A DNA stretch of 64,000 nt from Caulobacter sp. 32-67-35. Lineage in GTDB: Bacteria > Pseudomonadota > Alphaproteobacteria > Caulobacterales > Caulobacteraceae. Each line of letters starts with the position of its first letter. Positions within the stretch are counted from its first letter, which is position 1. A model generated the notes under the pieces. That model was not told the origin of the DNA and did no database searches. It saw only the letters and a list, made by a program, of their open reading frames with translations. The DNA is taken from contig NCEV01000003.1 of the NCBI GenBank assembly GCA_002280875.1, positions 92,999 to 156,998 on the forward strand, read 5' to 3'. Both the position numbers and the translations under genes were made by a program. Positions 51,810-61,347 of the stretch are shown one piece after another.

Positions 51810-51921
51810 CAAGGGTTCCGCGCCGGTGTTGATAGTTGATGCGACCGAACGCCGCTGTCGTCTATTTCGCGACTTGGCGAGAGCTTGACCACGCGCTCAA
51901 GCATGGCCTTTGGCGCAACCG

Positions 51922-53247
51922 TTAAAGGTTGTCGCGCAACCAGGCGGCGGCCTTGGCCATCGGGCTCGCGTTCGGATCGATCGGACGCTTGCGCAGGGCG
52001 GCCGTCGCCAGGGCCTTGGGCGAGACCACTTCGCGCGGACCAAAGGCCGAGCGGTGCAGCACGCCGGCGGCGGCGCAGAAGGCCGGGCCCGAGGCGGCGT
52101 CGGCCAAGTGTGGCACCCGGCGCGGACGGCCCAGGCGAACCGGACGGTCGAACACCCGCACGGCCACTTCGCGCACGCCGGCCAGCTGGCTGGCGCCGCC
52201 GGTCAGGACGATGCCCGCGCCCGGTTCGACCGGCGCGCCCGAGGCCTTCAGGCGCTCGCGCAGCAGTTCCAGGGTTTCCTCGACGCGCGGCTGGATGATG
52301 CCCTTGAGCAGACTGCGCGGCGCGATCACCGGACCCGCGCCCGGATCGTCGCCGCGCGGCGGGGCTTCGATCATCTCGCGGTCTTCATTGGCCGAGGCGA
52401 TGGCGCTGCCGTGCAGGGTCTTGATGCGCTCGGCGCCGGCGACCGAGGTCTGCAGGCCGCGCGCGATATCCTGCGTCACGTGCCCGCCGCCGACAGCCAG
52501 GCTGTCGACGTGGCACAGGGCGCCATTGTTAAACACCGCCACCGAGGTCGAGCCGCCGCCCATGTCGATGCAGACGGCGCCTAGGTCCATCTCGTCCTCT
52601 TCCAGGGCCGCCAGGGCCGAGGCGAAGGGCGCGGCGACCACGCCCTCGAAGGACAGGTGGGCGCGCTCGACACAGTGGGCCAGAGTGTGGAAGACGTTCT
52701 CGTTGATCGAGACGACCAGCAGTTCCAGGCCCAGGGCGCGACCAAACATGGCGCGCGGATCGCGAATGCCGCGCTGGCCGTCGACCGACCAGGCGATGGG
52801 CAGCAGGTGGATTGGCTTACGACCGGAAATCTTGACCTGGGCCAGGGCCGAGGCGATGGCGCGCGAAAGGTCGCCGTCGGCGATGGGCCGGGCGCCCAGC
52901 GAAACCTGGGTGTGAACGCGGTTGCTGGCCAGCTGACCGCCGGCCGTACAGATGCTGACGCCCTGGACGTTGACGCCGGCCACGGTCTCGGCGCGCTCGA
53001 CGGCCTGGGCGATGGCTTGCGCCGCCTCGTCCAGATTGACGATGGCCCCGCCGCGTACGCCGCGCGACTGCACATAGCCGACGCCGGCCGTGGTCAGGGT
53101 GCGGTTTTCGCGATGAATGCCGTCGGCCTTCATGATGAAGCAGGTGACCTTGGACGCGCCCAGATCGACAGCCGCGACCGCAGGCTGACGAACGAGCGTC
53201 GCCTTCAAGCCGTCACGGGCCTGTTTCCGATCTTCCAGTCGCGACAT
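51922..53247 (-). CDS. ftsA: Cell-division protein FtsA
   Basis: The 441-residue actin-like protein starts MSRLEDRKQARDGLKATLVR, with phosphate-1 motif VAAVDLGASKVTCFI, GVSICTAGGQLASNRVHTQV in the 1C domain, phosphate-2 motif VCIDMGGGSTSVAVF, GIVLTGGASQLAG and the amphipathic C-terminal tail MAKAAAWLRDNL that anchors it to the membrane. It tethers FtsZ. I chose ATG 53247; a GTG four codons earlier (53259) is an alternative. It follows the broken ftsQ frame by 27 bases. Confidence 0.96.
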   Translation of the reverse strand: MSRLEDRKQARDGLKATLVRQPAVAAVDLGASKVTCFIMKADGIHRENRTLTTAGVGYVQSRGVRGGAIVNLDEAAQAIAQAVERAETVAGVNVQGVSICTAGGQLASNRVHTQVSLGARPIADGDLSRAIASALAQVKISGRKPIHLLPIAWSVDGQRGIRDPRAMFGRALGLELLVVSINENVFHTLAHCVERAHLSFEGVVAAPFASALAALEEDEMDLGAVCIDMGGGSTSVAVFNNGALCHVDSLAVGGGHVTQDIARGLQTSVAGAERIKTLHGSAIASANEDREMIEAPPRGDDPGAGPVIAPRSLLKGIIQPRVEETLELLRERLKASGAPVEPGAGIVLTGGASQLAGVREVAVRVFDRPVRLGRPRRVPHLADAASGPAFCAAAGVLHRSAFGPREVVSPKALATAALRKRPIDPNASPMAKAAAWLRDNL

Positions 53248-53274
53248 CGCTATCGTCACCCCAACACCATCACG

Positions 53275-54124
53275 CTACGCCCCGCCGGCCCCGGTCTGCC
53301 CAGGCAGAGCCGCGTCGCGAGGTCTCACTGCCACCATCTCGGGATCACGCAGGTCGATGCGCGCAAACCCCAGATCGAGGATTCTCTGTCTCTGGTCCAA
53401 CTGATCCAGCTGGATCAGGGCAGATTCTTCGTCGATCGCCGGAAGCTGGATCAGCGAGCCGTCCTTCAGGCGCAGATCCCAGCGGCGATCATCGACGCGC
53501 ACCAGCGCTTCCAGACGGTCGCGTAGGCGTGGACGGGCGGCGACGGCCGGCAGGATCGCGCCGGCGGCCTGGTCGGCGCCCTGCCCCACCACCAGCGGCA
53601 ATTGCGGGAAACGCGCGGCGTCGGCCTCGGAGATCACCCGGCCTTCGCCGTCGATGACCCGCATGCGGCCGCCGCTCTGCCAGACGGCCAGCGCGGGGCG
53701 CTCCTCAACGCTCGACCCGTTGGCGGATCTCGGCGAGGTCGAGGCCCAGGGTGGGCTGATCGAGATAGAGGCCCGCGGCACGGCGAATATCGGCGTCGGC
53801 CTGAGCGGACGCGCCCTGAACGTGCAGGGTCTTCAGCTTGAAGCCGGCGGTCGCGAATTCGCTGTCCACGCCCTGGCGCGCAGCCGTGACGAGGCGCTCG
53901 GCCCGATGGCCGGTCGCGAGCATCACCACAAGCCCAAGGCCAAGCGCCGCGCCGGCGACCCCCAAGGCGAACGCGGGCGACAAGCCCACGCCCTTGGCGG
54001 CGCGCAGTTTAGCGGCCGGCTGCGCCCCCTTGGGCGCCGCCGAACGAGCCTTGTTCGGACTTGCGGGCGCTTCGGCCCGAGGGCGCCTAGGCTTAGGCGA
54101 TCCCCCCCGCACTACAGCGGGCAT
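53275..54124 (-). pseudogene. ftsQ: Cell-division protein FtsQ with internal frame-breaking deletion
   Basis: The N-terminal part (54124 to 53705) starts [20 protein letters not shown], a basic cytoplasmic tail, then the membrane helix ALGVAGAALGLGLVVMLATG and the POTRA domain (LKTLHVQGASAQADADIRRA, LYLDQPTLGLDLAEI). It leaves frame after IRQRVE near 53710. The rest (VEERPALAVWQSGGRMRVID through LDLGFARIDLRDPEMVAV) reads in another frame to 53275. In intact FtsQ about 20 residues (the WVKxAxVxRxxPxTxxIxVEER strand) stand between; only its end (VEERPALAV) is left. ftsQ is essential, so this is probably a sequencing or assembly error rather than a real pseudogene. Overlap with ddl is 32 bases. 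Confidence 0.85.
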
Positions 54125-55064
54125 AAGCGTCCTCCACGATCCAGAGCACTAGTTGATCAAACGAAATTCCAACGTGGTCGGCCTGCTCGGGTGCGAGCGA
54201 AGTCGGTGTCATGCCGGGTTGCGTATTGACCTCTAGAAGGACCAGAAGGTCGTTAATGTCGTCATAACGGAAGTCAGATCGGGTTACGCCTTGGCAACCA
54301 AGAGCTGTGTGGCCAAGCTCGGCCATCCGCATGGCCCTATCCCTTACGCTGTCAGGGATTGGGGCCGGCAGCACGTGGATGGAACCGCCTTCCGAGTACT
54401 TGGCGTCGTAGTCATAGAAACCTGTGGACGAGCGAATATCGGTCACCGCCAGGGCCCTGGGACCATTTGACTCACCCAGCACGGCGACCGCCAGCTCCAG
54501 CCCGCGCACATAGGGCTCGACCATGACCTCCTCGCCGTAAGTCCATGTGGGAGCAGACAATTCCACCGGCGGACGGTTGGCGCCTTCCAGAACGATGAAC
54601 ACCCCAACCGAAGATCCCTCGGCATTGGGCTTCACCACGTAGGGTGGCTGCATCACATGGTCGCGTGCGACGTCGTGGCGGCTGAAAAGCCCGCCGCCGG
54701 GCACGGTGACACCCGCAGCGGCCAGCACGGCCTTGGCCTTGGCCTTGTCCATGGCGAGCGCCGAGGCCAGAACGCCGGAGTGGGTGTAGGGCAGTTTCAG
54801 CGTTTCCAGCACGCCCTGCACGCAGCCGTCCTCGCCCCATTCACCATGCAGGGCGTTGAAGACCAGGTCCGGCGCGACCCTGGTCAGCACCTGGGCCACG
54901 TCCTTGCCGGGATCGACGCGGGTGACCCTGGCCCCCAGTCGCTCCAGCGCATCGGCGCATTCCCGGCCCGAGACCAGGCTGACCTCGCGCTCTGAAGACG
55001 GGCCGCCGAGCAGGACGGCGATGTGGCGGCCGGCCAAGGGGGCGTCGGTGTTCGGCTGGGTCAT
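54093..55064 (-). CDS. ddl: D-alanine--D-alanine ligase
   Basis: The 323-residue ATP-grasp protein starts [20 protein letters not shown], with [65 protein letters not shown] and the C-terminal [11 protein letters not shown] and [20 protein letters not shown], all standard Ddl signatures. It joins two D-Ala for peptidoglycan precursor synthesis. It lies between the M28 peptidase and ftsQ and shares 32 bases with ftsQ. Confidence 0.96.
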   Translation of the reverse strand: MTQPNTDAPLAGRHIAVLLGGPSSEREVSLVSGRECADALERLGARVTRVDPGKDVAQVLTRVAPDLVFNALHGEWGEDGCVQGVLETLKLPYTHSGVLASALAMDKAKAKAVLAAAGVTVPGGGLFSRHDVARDHVMQPPYVVKPNAEGSSVGVFIVLEGANRPPVELSAPTWTYGEEVMVEPYVRGLELAVAVLGESNGPRALAVTDIRSSTGFYDYDAKYSEGGSIHVLPAPIPDSVRDRAMRMAELGHTALGCQGVTRSDFRYDDINDLLVLLEVNTQPGMTPTSLAPEQADHVGISFDQLVLWIVEDAYARCSAGGIA

Positions 55065-55128
55065 GGAGGGGCTCGTGAACTAGGGCTGAGCACTCCTAGT
55101 CAGCCGGAGCCCTCCTGCCAATATCGGT

Positions 55129-55230
55129 TGTCATCCCGGCCGTAGCGCGACGCGCGAAGAGCCGGGACCGCGGCACACGCCAGCGCTTGCCGCGGTCCCG
55201 GATCGCCCCTGCGGGTCGTCCGGGATGACA
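55129..55230. repeat. Intergenic inverted repeat (TGTCATCCCGG family), copy 2
   Basis: TGTCATCCCGG and CCGGGATGACA bracket the element, with an inner GGGACCGCGG/CCGCGGTCCC pair. Located between the M28 peptidase stop and ddl start. The centre differs from copies 1 and 3. Confidence 0.72.
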
Positions 55231-55238
55231 GGTTCAGG

Positions 55239-56642
55239 CTAGTGCGCCGCAGCCGCCGCAGCCGTCGCAGGCTTCATCGCCCGGAAGTCGATGTCGCTGT
55301 CAGCCACCAGATAAAGGAAGCTGGCCCACGCCGCCACGTTCTGGGCCAGTTCGCCCGGACGCACCTTGTTCAGCGTGTCATCGGCCGTGTGGTGGTAGTC
55401 GAAATAGCGGCTGACATCCTGGTTCAGGTTGATCACCGGCACGCCCGCGCCCTCGATCCCGGTGATGTCGACGCCGCCATGCGCCGCCGGCGCGCGATCC
55501 AGGTAGATGTTCAGTGGCGTCAGGATACGGGTCGCGGTCTTGATCACCGGATGTTCCAGCGAGCCGGCCGGAACCTTCAGGCTGTAGATGCGGTCGGCGC
55601 CGCTGTCGCTCTCGCCCGCCAGGATGATCCTGGACAGGCTGTCCTTGTTGGCGGCCAGATAGGCGTCGGACGAGCCGCCGCTTTCCTCCGAGCCCCACAT
55701 CACGACGCGGATGGTGCGCCTGGGGTGCTTGGGCAGGTCGCCGATCAGCTTGGCGGCGGCCGTGGTGATGGCGACGCCCGTGGCGTCGTCCAGAGCGCCG
55801 GTGCCGACGTCCCAGCTGTCGAGATGGCCGCCGATGACGATCACCTCGTCCGGCTTTTCCGAGCCCTTGATATCGCCCGAGATGTTCCACGCCACGCCCT
55901 TGGGGTCGACGCTGGACTGCAGGTTCAGCTTGATGCGCAGCGGGCCCTTGGCGGCCAGGCGCTGAAGCTGCTCGGCTTCCGGCACGCCGATCGCGGCGGC
56001 GGGAATGGTCACCACGTCGTCGCCATGGGTGGTGACGCCGGTGTGGGGCACCGAGGAGTCCGAGGTCGAGATCGAGCGGATCAGCAGGGCGATGGCGCCG
56101 CGCTTGGCGGCCTCCACGGGACCGGCCCGGCGCGAAATGCCGGCCACGCCATAGCCAGCGCCGTCCTGGGCGCGAACCATCGGCTGGGTGATGACCACGA
56201 TCTTGCCCTTCAGCGCGCCTTCCGGCGCGGCGATCATCTCGGCATAGGTCGCAAACAGCGCCACCTCGGCCTCGACGCCGCCGGCCGGCGTCGGCACGGT
56301 GCGGCCCAGGCCCAGGGGGTTAAGGTTCATCGCATAGGGGGCCATCAGCCAGGCGCTCTCCTCGCCGCGCGTCCAGGACGGCTTGGCGAATTGCTCGACC
56401 TTGATGTTGGTGAAGCCCAGGGCCTTCAGCTTGGCCACGCCCCAGTCCTTGGCCTTTTCCATCGCTGGCGAGCCCACCAGGCGGGGGCCGATCGTGGTGG
56501 TCAGCTCCTCGGTGAGATCCCAGGCCAGGTGGTCCCGCAGGGCCTTGTCACGCAGCGCCTCGGCGGTGGCGGCGTCCTGGGCGAAGGCAGAGCCGACCAT
56601 CAGGGCGGAAACGGCGGCGGCGGTCAGCAGGGTGCGGAACAT
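55239..56642 (-). CDS. M28-family zinc aminopeptidase/carboxypeptidase with PA domain, exported
   Basis: The 467-residue protein starts MFRTLLTAAAVSALMVGSAF with a Sec signal cut after FAQ. A PA insert (about 120-240) precedes the M28 zinc catalytic core: GGHLDSWDVGTGALDDATG (His, Asp ligands), VVMWGSEESGGSSDAY (catalytic Glu pair) and FDYHHTADDTLNKV (final His). It releases amino acids or small peptides in the periplasm. It is wedged between murB and ddl and flanked on both sides by TGTCATCCCGG repeats, which is not part of the canonical dcw order. The C-terminus is a poly-Ala tail. Confidence 0.88.
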   Translation of the reverse strand: MFRTLLTAAAVSALMVGSAFAQDAATAEALRDKALRDHLAWDLTEELTTTIGPRLVGSPAMEKAKDWGVAKLKALGFTNIKVEQFAKPSWTRGEESAWLMAPYAMNLNPLGLGRTVPTPAGGVEAEVALFATYAEMIAAPEGALKGKIVVITQPMVRAQDGAGYGVAGISRRAGPVEAAKRGAIALLIRSISTSDSSVPHTGVTTHGDDVVTIPAAAIGVPEAEQLQRLAAKGPLRIKLNLQSSVDPKGVAWNISGDIKGSEKPDEVIVIGGHLDSWDVGTGALDDATGVAITTAAAKLIGDLPKHPRRTIRVVMWGSEESGGSSDAYLAANKDSLSRIILAGESDSGADRIYSLKVPAGSLEHPVIKTATRILTPLNIYLDRAPAAHGGVDITGIEGAGVPVINLNQDVSRYFDYHHTADDTLNKVRPGELAQNVAAWASFLYLVADSDIDFRAMKPATAAAAAAH

Positions 56643-56697
56643 AGGCGAGGAGTCTCCCGAAATTTGGCCGGCTATAGGCTGCGCAGCTCAAACAAGC

Positions 56698-56799
56698 TGT
56701 CATCCCGGACAAGCGTGCAGCGCGCCGATCCGGGACCGCCGGAAGCGCGGCGCTCAGGCGTCGGTCCCGGATCTTCTCTTCGCTACGTCCGGGATGACA
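56698..56799. repeat. Intergenic inverted repeat (TGTCATCCCGGACAAGC family), copy 3
   Basis: TGTCATCCCGGACAAGCGTG and CGTCCGGGATGACA bracket the element; inner pair GATCCGGGACCG/CGGTCCCGGATC and the GGAAGCGCGGCGCTC core are nearly identical to copy 1 (49897-49989). Between murB stop and the M28 gene start. Confidence 0.75.
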
Positions 56800-56817
56800 G
56801 TCGTTAGCATGCGCGCC

Positions 56818-57726
56818 CTAAGCCGGCCGCCCGATGCGCTTGATTTCCCAGTCCAGCTGGATGCCGGTCTTGGCCAGCACGTCGGCGCGAACCGCATCGC
56901 CCAGGCCCTCCAGATCGGCCGCCGTGGCCTCGCCGGTATTGATCAGGAAGTTCGAATGCAGCGGCGAGAACATCGCCCCGCCAAACAGCTTGCCGCGCCA
57001 GCCGGCCTCGTCGACCAGCTTCCACGAGGAGTGGCCGGGCGGGTTCTTGAAGGTCGAACCGCCGGTCTTCTCCCGGATCGGCTGGGTGGTCTCGCGGCGC
57101 GAAGTGATCTCGGCCATCCGGTCGCGCACATCGGCCGGATCATCGGGCGTTCCCCGAAACATCGCCTGCACCCAGAACATGCTGTTCGGTGGAACCTGCG
57201 TGTGCCGATAGGTGAAGCCGAAGTCTTCGTTGGTCCAGACCCGCATCTCGCCGGAGCGGTCATAGCCCCAGGCGCGGACCAGAACGTCCTTGGTCTCGCG
57301 GCCATAGCAGCCGGCGTTCATGGTCAGGGCGCCGCCCACCGTGCCCGGAATCCCGACGAAGAATTCCAGCCCCGCCAGCCCGGCCCTGGCCGCCGCCCGG
57401 GCGACCGAGGCGTCCAGCGCCGCCGGGCCCGCGATGATCAGGTTTTCCTCGAGATCGACCGTGACCTCGCCAAAGGCCCGCCCGGCGCAGCGGATGACCA
57501 CGCCCTCGACCCCGCCGTCGCGGATGATGACGTTGGAGCCCACGCCCAGCGCCTGGACCGGAACCTGCGCCGGCAGGGCCCTGAGGAAGTCGCGCAGGTC
57601 GTCGGCGTCGGCTGGCAGGAACAGCACCTCGGCCGGGCCGCCGACGCGGAACCAGGTGAACGGCCCCAGGGGCTCGTCAAACAGCAGCTTGCCGCGAACA
57701 GCGGGGAGGTCAGCCTTCCAGCTCAC
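56818..57726 (-). CDS. murB: UDP-N-acetylenolpyruvoylglucosamine reductase
   Basis: The 302-residue flavoprotein starts at a GTG ([20 protein letters not shown]), with [37 protein letters not shown], the FAD/substrate block [18 protein letters not shown] and [20 protein letters not shown] (the catalytic Ser is in GSTFKNP) plus [16 protein letters not shown]. It reduces the enolpyruvyl group to make UDP-MurNAc, using NADPH. The GTG at 57726 lies 11 bases after the murC stop and gives the usual length. Confidence 0.95.
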   Translation of the reverse strand: MSWKADLPAVRGKLLFDEPLGPFTWFRVGGPAEVLFLPADADDLRDFLRALPAQVPVQALGVGSNVIIRDGGVEGVVIRCAGRAFGEVTVDLEENLIIAGPAALDASVARAAARAGLAGLEFFVGIPGTVGGALTMNAGCYGRETKDVLVRAWGYDRSGEMRVWTNEDFGFTYRHTQVPPNSMFWVQAMFRGTPDDPADVRDRMAEITSRRETTQPIREKTGGSTFKNPPGHSSWKLVDEAGWRGKLFGGAMFSPLHSNFLINTGEATAADLEGLGDAVRADVLAKTGIQLDWEIKRIGRPA

Positions 57727-57737
57727 TTCGCCCCCGC

Positions 57738-59121
57738 TCACTTGGCCAGCGCTTCCAGCTGCCCCGGCAGCGCATAGGCCCAAGTAGTGATGTCGCCGGC
57801 GCCCAGCAGCACGACGAGATCGCCGCTGGTGGCCTCGCTGGCGATCAGGCGCGGCAGGGCCGTGGGGTTTTCCAGGGGCAGGGCCCGGCGGTGGCCGAAC
57901 TTCTTGAGGCCCTCGACCAGATGGTCCTTGTCGACGCCCTCGATGGGGCTTTCGCCGGCGGTGTAGACGTCGGCGACAATCACGGTGTCGGCGTCGTTGA
58001 AGCACGAGCTGAACTCGGTCATCAGGTCGCGAAGGCGGGTGAAACGGTGCGGCTGGACCACGGCGATGACCTTGCCGTTCGGGGTCACGGCGCGGGCGGC
58101 CTTCAACACGGCGGCGATCTCGACCGGGTGGTGGCCATAGTCGTCGACCACGCGGATGCCATTGGCGACGCCCGTGGTGGTGAAGCGGCGCTTGACCCCG
58201 CCAAAGCTGGCCAGACCGGCGCGGATGGCGTCGGCGTCGACGCCCAACTCGCGGGCCACGGCCACGGCGGCGGTGGCGTTGAGCACATTGTGGTGGCCGG
58301 CCATCGGCATCTTCAGGCCGTCATAGCGCACCGGCTCTCCGGCCAGGGGCGAGACGATGATGTCGAAGGTCGAGCCGTCGGGGCCCATGGCGATATTGGA
58401 GACCCGCACCTCGGCCTGGGGGTTGGTGCCGTAGGTCACCAGCCGGCGGTTCTCGATCCGCGCGGCCAGGGCCTGGACCTCCGGATGGTCGGTGCAGACC
58501 GCCGCAAAACCGTAGAACGGGATGTTCTCGATGAAGTCCTGGAAACCCTTCTTGACCGCGTCAAAGGTGCCCCAGTGGTCCAGGTGCTCGGCGTCGATAT
58601 TGGTGACGATGGCCACGGTCGACTTCAGCTTCAGGAAGCTGCCGTCGCTCTCGTCGGCCTCGACGACGATCCAGTCGCCCTCGCCGACCTTGGCGTTGGT
58701 GCCATAGGCGTTGATGATGCCGCCATTGACGACGGTTGGATCCAGGGCGCCGGCGTCCAGCAGGGCCGCCACCATCGAGGTGGTGGTGGTCTTGCCGTGC
58801 GTGCCGCCCACCGCCACGGAAAACTGAAGTCTCATCAGCTCGGCCAGCATCTCGGCGCGGCGCACCAGGGGCAGGCGCCTGTCGCGGCCGGCGGCCATCT
58901 CGACATTGTCCGCCTTGATGGCGGTCGAATAGACGATGGCCGACGCGCCTTCCACATTGGCCGCGTCCTGGCCGATGAAGATCCGCGCGCCCAGCTTTTC
59001 CAGCCGCTCGGTAGCCGATGCGCAGCATGATCTCGGCGATGCCGGACATGCCGATGCCGCCGATGCCGATGAAATGCACGGGGCCAAGTTCGAAGGGTAC
59101 GGGGCGTCGACGCTGGATCAT
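57738..59121 (-). CDS. murC: UDP-N-acetylmuramate--L-alanine ligase, frameshifted near N-terminus
   Basis: The first 36 codons (59121 to about 59012) read [37 protein letters not shown]. The coding sense then jumps frame at about 59010 and continues [40 protein letters not shown] (ATP loop), [22 protein letters not shown] and [14 protein letters not shown] to 57738. In MurC proteins a short segment with GSD (Rossmann strand 2, binding the UDP sugar) comes between; here about 12 residues are missing, a loss of about 38 bases. murC is essential, so this is more likely an assembly or sequencing error than a true defect. The length without the lesion would be about 473 residues. Confidence 0.9.
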
Positions 59122-59641
59122 GAAAAGCCGATTAGACCATTTGCGCCGCCCGCGAAACGCCCTGTTGGCCGCGATGTTGTGGACGGGCCCCGCCCTGGCC
59201 CAAGTCCCGCTTCAGCCCCCCGCTCCGGCCCAGCTTGAACTGCGCCTCGCCGACGTCGCCCGCTTCGCCGTCTTCGTGGATATGACCAGCGTCCGGTGGA
59301 CCGGCCGCACCGCGAACCTGCGCCTGCTGCAAGTGACCGAAGGCGGCTTCACGGCCGGCGCCGAGGCCTTCTGGGGCGGCTGGCGCCATGAGATCATCGA
59401 CTGCGACGCCCGCACCATCAGCCATACCGGCTTTGGCAGCATCCGCGCCGGCGGCCAGGAAGGCCCGGTCACCGGCCGCCAGCGCCCCGCCGCCCCGATC
59501 CCGCCGGGCAGCGCCGACGACGCGGCGGCCCGGGTGGTCTGCGACGGCTGGAAACCCTTCGCCGGCGTCCCGGTCGCGACCAGCGTCGAGCAGGCGGTGG
59601 GACTGGCGAGGCCGCTGATCGAGACGGGCGCGGAGCCTTGA
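59120..59641 (+). CDS. Hypothetical exported protein
   Basis: The 173-residue frame starts [20 protein letters not shown]; a basic start and hydrophobic stretch ending GPALAQ form a Sec signal peptide. The mature part is Pro/Ala-rich at first and then holds conserved-looking [20 protein letters not shown] and [20 protein letters not shown]. Two Cys may pair. No family is recognised. The ATG shares two bases with the divergent murC ATG (CATG at 59119-59122), which is very tight; an internal ATG at 59174 is an alternative start. GGA lies 5 bases before the chosen start. Confidence 0.65.
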   Translation: MKSRLDHLRRPRNALLAAMLWTGPALAQVPLQPPAPAQLELRLADVARFAVFVDMTSVRWTGRTANLRLLQVTEGGFTAGAEAFWGGWRHEIIDCDARTISHTGFGSIRAGGQEGPVTGRQRPAAPIPPGSADDAAARVVCDGWKPFAGVPVATSVEQAVGLARPLIETGAEP

Positions 59642-59850
59642 AGGGCCTGCGCATCGCCATTGTCCTGGCCTTTGGCGTCGTGCTTCAGATCGGCCGCCTC
59701 GCCTTCCTGAAGTGGCGGTTCCCTGAAGGCGCGCCGGAATGGGTCGACTGGACTTCGGGGATAGTCTGGCTGGTTCTGTGGCTGTCGCTCGGCAATCTGC
59801 TGAACTGGGGCCTGGCGCGCATGATGTCGGGGGATCGACCGAAGCGCTAA
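59638..59850 (+). CDS. Small two-helix membrane protein
   Basis: The 70-residue protein starts at a TTG that overlaps the previous stop (TTGA), reading [20 protein letters not shown], then WVDWTSGIVWLVLWLSLGNL. Two hydrophobic helices flank a short loop; the C-terminus is basic (SGDRPKR). It is coupled to the exported protein before it. No family is recognised. Confidence 0.6.
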   Translation: MKGLRIAIVLAFGVVLQIGRLAFLKWRFPEGAPEWVDWTSGIVWLVLWLSLGNLLNWGLARMMSGDRPKR

Positions 59851-59898
59851 GGCACAGGTTCGCGCCCTCGCCGGTTTGACCGGCGGGTCGGGGAGGCG

Positions 59899-60218
59899 GC
59901 GGAGCGTCCGGGCCAGGCCCGGATGAGTGTAGTTGGAGTACCGTTTCGGCCGTGGCCGGAGCGCTCCGCGCGGTCGTTATCCCTCTGGCCGGGGTGCGCA
60001 GGCCTGTTCAGCCTTTTGCCCCACCCGGGCCTGTCCCTTCGAGACCGGACCCAGCCCTGAAGCTGCAAGCCACGATCCTCCCGGGAGCCCGGAGCGAACC
60101 TTCGGACGGGCGGAGGCTTGGCCTTCCTCCGATGGACAGGTTTACGTCCCCTGTCCTCTTGAACCCGCACAACCGCCCCCACCGCCCGTCAGGTCGCCAG
60201 CTGGACGCCCTCCCCTTG
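59899..60218. ncRNA. Structured-RNA-like element, copy B
   Basis: This element matches 38030-38380. The outer stem pairs GCGGAGCG (59899-59906) with CGCTCCGC (59962-59969), enclosing a TCCGGGCC-A-GGCCCGGA hairpin and TACCGTTTCG. The middle block GGACGGGCGGAGG is followed by GGAGG...CCTTCCTCC and the hairpin GGACAGG/CCTGTCC, which replaces CATGGGC/GCCCATG of copy A in the same position. It closes with CGTCAGGTCGCCAG. It lies in the 661-base gap between the small membrane protein and the LOV gene; the other 290 bases before the LOV start show no clear feature. Confidence 0.55.
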
Positions 60219-60511
60219 CGATGAAGCGAGGAGAAGTATGCGGGCGTTTTGGAGGGGGCTGCGTCGATTTTGGATCGTGACGGTGAGTGCGGCGGTTAGG
60301 GCCTTGAATGGGTTGGGGCAGAGCACAGGCTATGCCCTTGCGAGCGCGGGGATTGGCCCTGCACCAGACGAGAGAGGACAGCCGCCCTCATGAGGCCCTC
60401 AGAGCTGGATTCAAGACCTCTTGGCAAGACCTGAAAGACCACAGCAAAAGCGTCTGTAAAAACCTCGCGCGACCGGTATGGTGCTGCGCATGGATAGAAC
60501 GAAGCGCTGAC

Positions 60512-61135
60512 ATGCAAAGAGGCGTCGACGTGCTCAGTGTTGACAGTCGCCATTTGCGACTGGTGACGGACAGCCCGATTCCTTCGGTGATCAGTGATCC
60601 GCGATTGCCCGACAACCCCATCATTGCCTGCAACGCCGCCTTTTGCGCGCTGACCGGTTATCCGCCCGAGGAAGTCGTCGGGCGAAACTGTCGCTTCCTG
60701 TCGGGGCCAGGCACGGAGCCCTGGCTGACCGAGGAAATCCGGCGCGGGGTGCGCGAACATCGCCCGGTGCTTGTTGAAATCCTGAACTACAAGCGCAACG
60801 GCCAGCCGTTCCGTAACGCTGTTCTGGTGGCGCCGATCTATGACGAAGAAGACGCGCTTCTGTACTTCCTGGGGTCGCAGGTCGAAATCGATGCCGACGC
60901 GTCTTCTCCCTCGAGCATGCGGCGAATTCGCGCCGCAGAAATGGTCAAGGCGCTGTCGCCAAGACAGGGCCAGGTCCTGAAACTGGTCGCCGCTGGCCTG
61001 TTGAACAAACAGATAGCCGGCCAGCTCGGCCTGGCCGAGAAGACGGTCAAAATGCACCGCAGCATTCTGATGGACCGTCTCAATCTTCACACGACAGCAG
61101 ACCTGATCCGTCTTGCTGTAGAGGCCGGCCTCTGA
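60512..61135 (+). CDS. LOV-LuxR (EL222-type) light-responsive transcription factor
   Basis: The 207-residue protein has an N-terminal LOV/PAS domain and a C-terminal LuxR-type helix-turn-helix. The flavin-adduct Cys60 is in [11 protein letters not shown], and flavin-contacting Asn92, Asn102 and Gln123 are in [16 protein letters not shown] and YFLGSQVEI. The DNA-binding domain (about 148-204) reads [20 protein letters not shown] and [16 protein letters not shown]. This domain order is that of EL222, where blue light frees the HTH to dimerise and activate. It reads towards the rhodopsin gene, 288 bases upstream of it. The ATG at 60512 is chosen since the frame's earlier 68 codons have no PAS features. 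Confidence 0.9.
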   Translation: MQRGVDVLSVDSRHLRLVTDSPIPSVISDPRLPDNPIIACNAAFCALTGYPPEEVVGRNCRFLSGPGTEPWLTEEIRRGVREHRPVLVEILNYKRNGQPFRNAVLVAPIYDEEDALLYFLGSQVEIDADASSPSSMRRIRAAEMVKALSPRQGQVLKLVAAGLLNKQIAGQLGLAEKTVKMHRSILMDRLNLHTTADLIRLAVEAGL

Positions 61136-61219
61136 GATTTCTGCGCCACTCGCATGCCGATCGTGCTCCCGAGATCCATCGACTCCAATACGGCACAAGG
61201 TCCGTATCGCCGAGAAGCT

Positions 61220-61244
61220 GACTTGGGCCTACTCCGCCCAAGTC
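61220..61244. other. 9-bp perfect dyad between LOV and rhodopsin genes
   Basis: GACTTGGGC and GCCCAAGTC are perfectly complementary around CTACTCC. It lies 85 bases after the LOV stop and 180 bases before the rhodopsin start. Without a T tract it is a weak terminator candidate; an operator is the alternative. Confidence 0.45.
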
Positions 61245-61347
61245 GCCAAAGCAGCATGGCTGAACGCCACAAGATCTGGTGTTTCGTGGGTTAGAGTTCC
61301 CACGGCCTATGCCGCAGTGACGACGCTTCGGGGACCCGGAGAGTGTC

